Shown piece by piece: positions 48,010 through 64,000 of a DNA stretch of 64,000 nt. Both the position numbers and the translations under genes were made by a program. Source of the stretch: Flaccisagitta enflata (lineage: Eukaryota; Chaetognatha; Sagittoidea; Aphragmophora). The notes beneath the pieces were generated by a model. It was not told where the DNA came from, did not search any database, and worked only from the letters and a program-made list of their open reading frames with translations. The stretch spans positions 46,190,001 through 46,254,000 of the forward strand of contig OZ231126.1 of the NCBI GenBank assembly GCA_965153355.1, read 5' to 3'. How positions within the stretch are numbered: position 1 is the stretch's first letter; each line of letters starts with the position of its first letter.

Positions 48010-48239
48010 AGTCCATTCAGACCTTGACAGGGAGTTTTGTTTCTAGAGGTCCCTGCCCAATAATCAAGATTGTCTCTGTGTTGTCGCCCCTGCCCACCGG
48101 CACGCGACTAAAGGCATCGACCAGATTTCCACTTAGTCGATCAACTCACATGAATTTTGTCCCTTCTTATCAGCGGTGTCGTTCTTCAAGATTCTCGCCT
48201 AAGGAGAGACACAGCATCAAAATCGAGTCCTTAAGTCAC

Positions 48240-49010
48240 GCGTCATAAAGCTTATCTATTTTTTTAAAGAGTACAGCCACACATCAGCGCATCTTACCGT
48301 ATTAGACAAAAAAAAATTATGTGCGCCAACGCACATCCATAAGAAGCTTAGTCCGCCGTTCGGTCTGACGGTCAGTTGGTCAGTAACGCATTCATTCGAT
48401 GATCCACACGGACTCGGCGCACATATTGGCCTACTTGGCCTTTTTAAGTCACATATTCTTCATCTAGCGAGGTGCACTTTTTGGCCACAACTTGGCCTTG
48501 TTTTAGAAATATTTGGTGGTATCTAAAATTTGAAATTCGATATAACAACATTCAGATATATGAGACGAAAATAGCCAGTCATTTCAAAACCTTTCTTGCT
48601 AGATACGGAATCATCCTGGAAGGGAAGGGCCGAAGGGGACTGTTTTTCAGGCTCAACATGCCATGTTAATCTTCAAAGAGGGTTTGCTGAAGTGCATCAC
48701 GATTCTTTTCTTCAATGAAAGACGTTAGCAGACAAGAACCTATCAAAAGAAATGTCAAATGATATGAAAAAAAAATTTCATTAATAATTCGTGTTTTACG
48801 GCAGCCATAAAGGAAAGATATTTTTTTTCTTAACTTTTTCAACAATTTCGATTGAGGTCCACTTTCTCTAGGTCTTGGGTGTATTGACATGTCTTTCAAT
48901 AACTATCTACAAGAATTGTGTAATAAAAATAATCCATTTCAATACTCGTAATTCAGTAAATTTTCGTTCTTGACAAAATCTGGAATAAAGAAAAGCACTC
49001 AACATTGAGA
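48240..49010. other. Intergenic DNA, no gene recognised
   Basis: ATGTGCGCCAACGCACAT at 48320 is a palindrome followed by TCCGCCGTTCGGTC-type sequence, probably a remnant terminal hairpin of the hairpin elements. A 65-codon frame at 48472-48669 has no support. Confidence 0.4.
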
Positions 49011-49012
49011 AA

Positions 49013-49205
49013 AACAAGGCCGGATGCACGGCTACCCAAGTCGCGTGCGGATGGGCAGGGGCCATATTTGAGGTCATTCCATCATTTGGGCAGGAGCAGT
49101 ATGGTCCAAGACCGCAAAAACAAAAAAAAAGTAAAGTATGACGGACGGACGGACCGACGGACCGACAAAGCGGGGTGTAGAGTCGCGTAGCACGCGACTA
49201 AAAAT
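49013..49205 (+). mobile_element. Hairpin element, subfamily A, full length
   Basis: AACAAGGCCGGATGCACGGC, AGTCGCGTGCGGATGGGCAG, TTTGGGCAGGAGCAGTATGG, GGACGGACGGACC core, CAAAGCGGGGTGTAGAGTCG, CGTAGCACGCGACTAAAAA. The box and terminal arm are perfect complements. Confidence 0.9.
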
Positions 49206-49334
49206 CTGGACAGACATGTCTTTTTTACGTCTGCAGCTTCTATCGACAGTACACGCTACTCACTCCCTCATGCCTTACATCCGACATCGTCCGTCGAAGG
49301 AAAGGAAACAGAAGAAAGAGATAGACAGAAACAG

Positions 49335-49443
<109 letters not shown>

Positions 49444-49495
49444 AACTGACAGACAGACAGACAGAGAGAGGCCGACAGATAGGCAAAGCGAGAGG

Positions 49496-49663
49496 CAGTT
49501 GAACCCCACTCTAACGGACCCGCTTTTAACGGAATTCCGCTTATAACAGATACTAATTCTTTAACCGTTTTCTTTCATTTCATATGATTGCTATAATATA
49601 ATTCCGCCTAAATCAGAGGAAATTTGTTAGTCCCCTGAAATCCGTTGGAGCGGGGTTTTACTG
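49496..49663. mobile_element. Possible pogo/Tigger-like MITE, 168 bp
   Basis: It begins CAGTTGAACCCCACTCTAAC and ends TTGGAGCGGGGTTTTACTG; the ends are inverted with a few mismatches. CAG...CTG termini with CCCCGCT-type motifs recall pogo/Tigger ends. The right flank is TA, but the left flank is GG, so the TA duplication is not intact. Confidence 0.5.
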
Positions 49664-50091
49664 TATTTGTAAAGATAGAGAGAAAGATGAAGATAGACAG
49701 ACTTACAGACACACGCACACATGAAGACTTTTAAAGACAGAGAGTAAAACCGTAGAAAAAGAAGAGACAGAAAGAAAGTGAAAATGGGAAAGTGCTTTAG
49801 ACTAAATTAGAGAAAGAATATCTGTAGAGGGGCGGAGGGGGATTTGTTGTTGCTTGGAAACAAAGCGATTTCCCTTTCGTTTTGAGTCATCTCATCTCGC
49901 CTTCTTTTTACGCCCACCGTCGAGGGAAAAAAATTATTCAAAATAATCGTCTAAAAAAGCATTTTTAAGTTTTACCAATTATAAAAAAAATTGATATATT
50001 CTTACAAATCCATTCATAAGCTTTCGAAGACAAACGCGATTCCCGGGAATGCACTGCATTTTTTTCACAAAATCGCGGTCACAATGATATA

Positions 50092-50287
50092 AACTCACAA
50101 TATTGTTGCGGACAGGTGGGTGCAGTGGCGTCCAGTCCCCATCCTCCCCCCCCCTCCATACACAGAGACAATCACAACTGCAACATCATAAATGAATTTT
50201 TTTCGCATTTCCTACTTGAGCGTGACGGACCAACAGACCGACGGACGGACAAAGCTTTTTATAGAGTTGTGTGTCCGCAACAAAAAA
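50092..50287 (+). mobile_element. Hairpin element, subfamily B
   Basis: ACTCACAATATTGTTGCGGA, CAGGTGGGTGCAGTGGCGTC, GACCGACGGACGG core, TTTTATAGAGTTGTGTGTCC and GCAACAAAAAA. The terminal arm reads GTCCGCAAC, complementary to the box GTTGCGGAC. Confidence 0.8.
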
Positions 50288-50534
50288 TGTTCAAACTCTA
50301 GCCTCAACGTCGTATAAACATCATGTAAAAGATACGAAGCACAAAACCGAGCGGCGTTTTATCGTTGAACAATCGTAAACCTCACGTTATGGCTTGATAT
50401 TAAGTTTTCTTCTGCCTCAGAACTAGAATCTCTGCTTCATATACATTAATATTGTTATCTTTCCATTCCAACTGTTTTGAAGAAGAAAAAAATATACAAC
50501 TCCGCCGTTGGTTGTTTTTTTGTTTTTTTTTTAG

Positions 50535-57970
<7,436 letters not shown>

Positions 57971-58094
57971 TATTGATCAAACCACGGATCTTTTCAAGAA
58001 TGTAAATGCAGCAACCAAAAATTTTCTTTCATTGAAGTATTGTCTCAGATGCTTGCAGGCGAATTTCAAGGAGACTTTGACGATCTGTCCATCC

Positions 58095-58225
<131 letters not shown>

Positions 58226-58356
58226 AGGCAGGCAGAGAAAGGAAGTCAAAGCAACTATACTAAGGTGGTTGTCTACCCTATAAAGAAAATAGGTGGTGTG
58301 CATAGAGAAATTTCATCCTGGTTATTTCAACTTATCCAATTCATGTGTGCCGATAG

Positions 58357-58493
58357 GACAAACAAAGAGTGATGATGACAACAAAGTAATGTTGGGGTAT
58401 TTTAAGACTGGGCCACACTATCCTCATGAAACCATATCAGCTGACTTTGTACAACAGGGAGAGGTGGCCATGAGGAGAATCGATCGTTTGACT
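58357..58493 (+). CDS. Candidate internal exon of an unidentified gene
   Basis: An acceptor (GTGTGCCGATAG|GACAAA) and a consensus donor (TTGACT|GTAAGT) bound 45 codons with protein-like composition (VMLGYFKTGPHYPHETISAD, then FVQQGEVAMRRIDRLT). It lies just past gene B's stop on the same strand, so it may be a new gene or an exon of a transposon-derived gene. Confidence 0.28.
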
Positions 58494-58799
58494 GTAAGTA
58501 GTTGTTGTTACTAATAGCGCAAAGACAATTGCTGCCGTTATTAGCCATAGGCGTGCTATAACCCATTGGCCCAGTCTGCTGTACACATTCCTGTTTACAT
58601 TAAATTTCTGTCATAATTCATCTCCTTAATTTCCCGTGAATAAAAAAGGTCGACATTCCTTGTCGCTCTCGATGGGTTTGGGTTCATAATACTAGATATT
58701 CCATGACTATTTTGCCTAGAAAAAAGTTAAGTGTCCATTCAGATTGTAACGTAGTATACGTTTTAGCTAGTAAGATGAAATTTCTTGAAGAAAAGATCC

Positions 58800-60412
58800 A
58801 GTAACGCAGGATTACAATATCGTTCCGAGCAGGAGGGCAGGAGCATGTAACTCCCTCCCCGTTTCCACACTAGGGCCAACGGTTTTTGCATCAAGTCAAT
58901 TGAACACCCCAGCCTGCAGCTTTTTTAAACAGACTATGTCTATACTGTTGAAAACTACTCGCTCTATGACTTTTCTCCGTGATTTAGAGGTGCCAGATTT
59001 GATATTTTGATCATAACTTGATGGTGGTTGTGGTAAAAATGTCAAATATAGGTTATTTTGGCCGCCAAATTGGGCCACTTAGCCTTAGAAATCAAACCTA
59101 AAATCCATGAGATAATAAACCTAGAGCTCAAGATCTCACTAGTGGTGCAATCTGCATGTTTCTAACATTTTTCGTTTAGATTTGAGAGCATTTCAAAGAT
59201 GAAAGGGTTTGAAGGGAAAATTGTGGCTTCAATTTCAGTGGCAATTTTGACATTTTTCACAAATTTCAATATTTCATGACTTTGGTTGACCAATAAAATT
59301 GGTGATCAAATTTTTTTCAGCTGATGGTAAAGAATTTTGATCGATATTCCCCAAAAATTTTAGAGACTGTAGCAGGTGCAAAAAGTCGATTTTTTTGCAA
59401 ATTGGTCAATTTTGGATAAGAAATTAGGCCACTTCCAATTCATAAAAAGACTTACAATCCATGAGCAAAATAAAGTACTGCTCAGGAGCTAACCAGTGGT
59501 GCAATCGGTGTGTCAATATGTTTTTGCATTAAGATTTTATAGAACTTCAAAGATTAAAATACCCAAAAACTGTTATTTTGACATACCCTTAGTTCTTTGA
59601 AGTTCTATAAAATCTAAATGCCAAAACATATTGACACGCCGATTGCACCACTGGTTAGCTCCTGAACAGTACTTAATTTTGCTCATAGATTTTAAGTCTT
59701 TTTATAAATTGGAAGTAGCCTAATTTTTCATCCAAAATTGACCTGTTTCTACAGTCTTTAAAAATTTTTAGGGGGAATATTGATCAAAATTTTTTTTACC
59801 ATCAGCTAGAACAGGAAAAACTCTTCAATTTGATCACAAATTTTATGCAGATTGGTCCATCCAAAGCTGCAAAACATTGAAATTTGTGAAAAATGTCAAA
59901 ATTGCCACTGAAATTGAAGCCGCAATTTTCCCTTCAAACCCTTTCATCTTTGAAATGCTCTCAAATCTAAACGAAAAATGATAGAAACATGCAGATTGCA
60001 TTACTAGTGAGATCTTGAGCTCTAGTTTTATAATCTCATGGATTTTAAGTTTGATTTCTAAGAGTAAGTGGCCCAATTTGGCGGCCAAAATGACCTATAT
60101 TTGACATTTTTACCACAACCACCATCAAGTTATGATCAAAATATCAAATCTGGCACCTCTAAATCACGGAGAAAAGTCATATAGCGAGTAGTTTTCAACA
60201 GTATAGACATAGTCTGTTTAAAAAAAGCTGCAGGCTGGGGTGTTCAATTGATTTGATGCAAAAACCGTTGGCCCTATTCCACACACACACACACACAAGC
60301 TCACACACACACACACACCCGCGGTAACCTAATAGGCTAATTGCGTGTTTTCCCATTTTCCGACTAAAGCGTGTCCTACGGACATCGGACAGACAAGCCT
60401 CTTATTGAGTCT
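58800..60412 (+). mobile_element. Hairpin element, subfamily B, split by a foldback element
   Basis: The left part GGATTACAATATCGTTCCGA, GCAGGAGGGCAGGAGCATG (58800-58862) and right part (CA)n, GCGTGTTTTCCCATTTTCCG, GACAAGCCTCTTATTGAG, TCTCGACTCCG (60285-60412) flank the 58871-60276 insert. Confidence 0.7.
58871..60276. mobile_element. hAT-like foldback element, 1406 bp, 8-bp TSD
   Basis: It starts TAGGGCCAACGGTTTTTGCA and ends TGCAAAAACCGTTGGCCCTA. TTCCACAC flanks both sides (58863-58870 and 60277-60284). The two arms, each about 690 bp, are near-perfect inverted copies meeting around 59575-59590. No coding frame is present. The TAGGG tip and 8-bp duplication point to hAT. Confidence 0.9.
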
Positions 60413-61260
60413 CGACTCCGCTCGCGCTCGTATGAACCAAGCGCAAGCCCACCTGGAAAAAGCCATGGAAAACATTTGCCCCTCTGAATCACCACCCTGT
60501 CTCCGAAACTGAGTTTGGCCTGTTACTGCCTGATGGAGGCGCCTGAGGACGATTCTTTTCATATCGAAAAAGTAATTGCAAGAAATTCGTTGCCCAAACA
60601 AAGCCACGTGATTCCATGTGATTGCAGGCGCGCTCTTGAAACAAAGATGACCTGAAGACGGGACCAAGAAGTAAACATCATCGGCAACCAGGGATGTATA
60701 TAATTGAGGGGGTGGGAGGAATCGAAGGGTATGGAGATAGGGAAGGAACGGAAGGGGATAATGGAAGGGGATAAAAAGAAAAAAAAACAATTTTTGGCAG
60801 TACCAAAACATGAAACATGATTAGTGCAACACAAACATTATTAGAACATAAAACGTTCTGTTTTAATGCTCTCTAGATCTCTGAGGAAGAATATGTTAAT
60901 TTTGTTACGCGATGCTACACATTGCGGGGAAGAAAATCATAGGGGGGGGAAGCGACTTAATTCTATACACCCCTGTTGGCAACAGCAGTTAGTGGACAAA
61001 TTCCATTCTTCTCCATTGTGTAATACACATTTTTATCTCATAAGATTTGATGGATAAATGGAACGAAAAATCACAGAGAAAGATGTCCATACATTTTTGA
61101 TCAATGAATGTTTTTATTAATGAATGGTTTTCACGAATGGATGTTATTTAGGAATGAATGAATGATTTGGTGAATGAATTATCTGATGTATGCAGTATGC
61201 TACTTTTACAGGATTGGATCCACTTTTCTGTTGAACAAGGCCAGCACCTATAAATCGCGT
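60413..61260. other. Intergenic DNA, no supported gene
   Basis: A 160-codon minus frame (60329-60811) overlaps the end of a hairpin element and has no recognisable domain. 60430-60710 is GC-richer than its surroundings, so an exon is not excluded. Confidence 0.35.
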
Positions 61261-61261
61261 G

Positions 61262-61428
61262 TAGGACATAAATAACTTAGGATGACTTGAATTGACTTGA
61301 AATGACTTAAGATGACTTAAAATGACTTAAAAAGACATAAAATGATGATAAAGACTTATACGACTAAATTGACCAAATTGACTTGAGTGATTTGATGTAT
61401 CGTAAAATGACAAAAAATGACTTGCCAG
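61262..61428 (+). repeat. TGACTTAAAA minisatellite, left part
   Basis: Diverged 10-11-bp units (ATGACTTAAAATGACTTAAG). The same unit reappears at 63822-63905 on the far side of an inserted element. Confidence 0.8.
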
Positions 61429-61989
61429 TTATGGTGGCAGTCGCCGTGAGGAAAAAAGTCGTAAGCATTTATCTTCAGTCCCTGCATTTTTTTTTGTTAG
61501 ATCAAATCAAGAGCAATTGTATGTATTGATTGCACTGCACGCGACTAAAAATAGAACTGAGCCAAATGAGCTAGATGAGCTAAAATACTCAAAATCACTT
61601 AACCAGATATCCAGCTATGTTCACTGAAATGCTTTCTTTGATTTGCATGCTTAATTAAAAATTTTATTCATCCTATTTAAAATATAAAAAAAAGATTAAG
61701 TCAAATGAGCTAAATGAACTAAATGAGCTAAATGAGCTAGAATACTAAAAAACATCATCTTAGATGAGCAGCTCTGCTCACTGACAAGCTTTCTTACATT
61801 TGCTTGCTTAAACATGTATCAAAATATTTATTCATCTATTGCATTAAAAATTAAAAAAAACTGAGCTAAATGAGCTAAAATGCTCAAAAACACCCTCAAA
61901 GATGAGCAGCCATGCTCATAAATATGTTTTCCTGTATTTGCATGCTCAGACAAACAAAAATACACTCCTTTATTGATCCTACACCCCCC

Positions 61990-63580
61990 TCTGGATAGCC
62001 CCCCAAAGACAAACCAAAAAACCCATTCTGGGGACCCCAAGAACTATCATCTAGAATGTCTTGGCTACACAAAACAATATCAGACTAAATCATTTGAAGG
62101 CAAAATTTGGGAAAAAGTCACTTTTTATGCAAAATCAAGCATTTTTGGCCATATTTGGCACTTTCATGGTTCATACAGCTTCCAAAACTTTAGAAAATAT
62201 CTAAAAAGTGTAAGATTAGCTAATGTGTAACTAGTTTTACCTTTTCAAGCTAGTTTGGATGGATATTTTAAAGATTAGAGCAAAAAAAATCACTTAAAAC
62301 CAGAAAATTGAGTTTTTTTCAGCATTCTTTTGCCTAAAATCATTCAAGCTACATCAATAAGCCTGTAAACTATAAAAAGTCATCCAAGGATTGCACATGG
62401 TCAGCGGTACCTGATGCCCCACTTGGAGTGAGAGTGGAGTGAGAGCAGGGCAGCGGCCCTAAAGGGCCGATGTCCTGTAGGACACAGGGGTAAATTTTTA
62501 AACGTCTTGAGAGGGCATATTTGATGCCTTTGGAGCAATCTTCCATGATATTCAATGGAGGTTTTGCATTTTGTTTCAATTTGCCATGTTATTCAATGGG
62601 AATTTCACATTTCATTCATTTTTCTTCAATTATCCATGTTATTCAATGGGAAGTTTGCATTTTGTCAATTTTCCATGTTATTCAATGGGAATTTGAGGCT
62701 TGAAAACCTTCGGGGGGGGGGACGTATGGACAGACGTACGTAATGGTTCACCCCTGTGTCCTACAGGACATCGGTCCTTTAGGGCCGCTGCCCAAAAAGT
62801 GTGTGGGAACAGTTGAAATTTATATGGTTTTGCCATTTTAAGTAAGTTTGAAGAAACACTTAACTCTCAAAAGCTAAAAAAATGACTTAAAAACTATAAA
62901 TTTAAATTTTTTTTTAGTATTTTCAGGCTGAAATGTTATCAATCCTTCAAAACTATTTCATGCAAGTAAAATATATATATTACATACAGTAAAGTATATA
63001 AACATACATTTCACTATTACATATATTCTTATGTATATGTCAATATTCTGTATTTTTGAATATATCTAAAATCAGATTAAATCTTCGAAAAAATATTATT
63101 TCATTTGTTTTTTTTTTCATTTTTAAATTTTTCAGTGATATCTCTATTAAACACTTTACCCTCCTGAAGAGTCGAAAAAAATTCTTGTTTTTACTTTTGG
63201 GGCCATGCAGAGAGGGGTGTATGGATGACCGACATGGTAGCAAAAGAATGCTAAAAAATGTGGGTTTTAAATGATTTTTTTTGCTGTAATCTTTGAGATA
63301 TCCATCCAAACTAGCTTGAAAAGGTAAAACCAGTCACACACACATCAGCTATTCTTACACTTTTTAGATATTTTCTTTAGTTTTGGAAGCTGTATGAACC
63401 CTGAAAGTACTAAATAAGGCAAAAAATGCTTAATTTTTGCATAAAAAGTGACGTTTTTCCCAAATTTTGCCTTTAAATGATTTAGTCTGATGTTGTTTTG
63501 TGTAGCCAAGACATCCTAGATGATAGTTCTTGGGGTCCCCAAAATGGGTTTTTTGGTTTTTCTTTGGGGGGCTATCCAGA
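61990..63580. mobile_element. Foldback element with about 345-bp inverted arms
   Basis: TCTGGATAGCCCCCCAAAG at the left and CTTTGGGGGGCTATCCAGA at the right begin arms that stay complementary to about 62337 and 63237. The middle carries a C1 hairpin element and AT-rich DNA. I see no clear target duplication. Confidence 0.82.
62376..62798 (+). mobile_element. Hairpin element, subfamily C1, nested in the foldback element
   Basis: AAAGTCATCCAAGGATTGCA, GGTCAGCGGTACCTGATGCC, arm GGGCAGCGGCCCTAAAGGGC, CATGTTATTCAATGGGAA core, (G)n, GACGTATGGACAGACGTACG, then GGACATCGGTCCTTTAGGGC and CGCTGCCCAAAAA. The TAAAGG/CCTTTA variant is present in both arms. Confidence 0.88.
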
Positions 63581-63821
63581 ATCCAAAATCAAAAAAAGAA
63601 TTCAATTTGAATTTTTTATAAATAAATCTTTAAAATTTCATAACACAAGAAACATTTGTCGTAGAGCATACTGCTTGGCGCCAAATGAAAGAGAATTATA
63701 AAATTTATTTAGCCTATTAATTTCATCGGATGAGATTCACAACTTTCCCATAAGAAAATGAAAACCCTGTTTTTCTCAAATATGTCAAAAGTCAAAGACT
63801 GACTTCGACTTCTTTCCTGAC

Positions 63822-63905
63822 AATAACTTAAAATGACTAAGAATGACTTAGAATGACTTTGAATGACTAAAAATGACCTAAGATGACTAAGAATAACTAA
63901 AAGTA
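63822..63905 (+). repeat. TGACTTAAAA minisatellite, right part
   Basis: AATGACTAAGAATGACTTAG-type units continuing the tract at 61262-61428. Confidence 0.8.
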
Positions 63906-63908
63906 ATA

Positions 63909-64000
63909 AACAGGTCGCCCAAGGGCAATACGTGGTCAGCGATACCCGTTGCCCTGCTTTGCATGGTTGAAAATCGGAATGAGAGGCAGGGCAGCGGCCC
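63909..64000 (+). mobile_element. Hairpin element, subfamily C2, cut by the window end
   Basis: AACAGGTCGCCCAAGGGCAA, GGTCAGCGATACCCGTTGCC, then GGCAGGGCAGCGGCCC at the window edge. Confidence 0.85.

Larger units (their letters stand above)
61430..63822 (-). repeat. Family F copy interrupted by a foldback element
   Basis: GGTGGCAGTCGCCGTGAGG at the left and GACTGACTTCGACTTCTTTC at the right are the two F ends. The interior contains GAGCTAAATGAGCTAAATGA repeats, then the insert at 61990-63580, then the remaining F sequence. Confidence 0.7.

Noticed and set aside
48472-48669. 65-codon frame after a possible acceptor at 48507
   Set aside because: No donor or partner exon, and composition is not distinctive.
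60329-60811. 160-codon minus-strand frame
   Set aside because: Its C-terminal part reads through the end of a B hairpin element and no domain is recognisable.

Overview
This is a repeat-dense animal (metazoan) nuclear window. It has intron-split genes with GT-AG junctions, very long dinucleotide to tetranucleotide microsatellites, and several families of inverted-repeat mobile elements. No bacterial operon structure, rRNA gene, recognisable tRNA or CRISPR array was seen. The clearest taxonomic clue is a minus-strand gene with the LRRC8 architecture (pannexin-like four-helix channel followed by leucine-rich repeats). That family is usually described as chordate, so a non-vertebrate chordate such as a tunicate or lancelet is my best guess, but it is a guess.

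Layout. 1-8830: arrays of a 462-bp satellite, interrupted by 3.8 kb of other sequence, by a probable retroposed insert (13-bp target duplication) and by a hAT-like MITE (8-bp target duplication). 8892-11900: gene A, a large plus-strand exon for an acidic, low-complexity protein with three LPxWW motifs, plus a likely last exon. 12-32 kb: almost gene-free, with microsatellites, MULE-like 9-bp-TSD elements, dispersed repeats and hairpin elements. 32212-37059 (minus): the four-exon LRRC8-like channel gene. 37-50 kb: hairpin elements, with a dense cluster at 42.4-45.5 kb. 50535-57970 (plus): gene B, a nine-exon model for a mucin-like single-pass membrane protein with a tyrosine- and glycine-rich tail. 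58.8-64 kb: a 1.4-kb palindromic hAT-like foldback element, then a three-level nest of mobile elements.

The most unusual content is about forty copies or fragments of short elements. They share a plan: a 5' hairpin tag, a G-rich box, an inverted-repeat arm, a core rich in GGAC/CCGT tetranucleotides or about 20-bp minisatellites, a mirrored arm, and AAAAA. They fall into subfamilies (here A, B, D, E and C1-C3) in which widely separated arm segments change together. They are nested in each other and lack obvious target-site duplications. I know of no exact description of these families; non-autonomous Helitron/Helentron-like elements are the nearest known analogy.

The three gene models do not form an obvious pathway. 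Intron phases were read by hand and fit exactly in the LRRC8-like gene and gene B. No alignment or transcript evidence was available.
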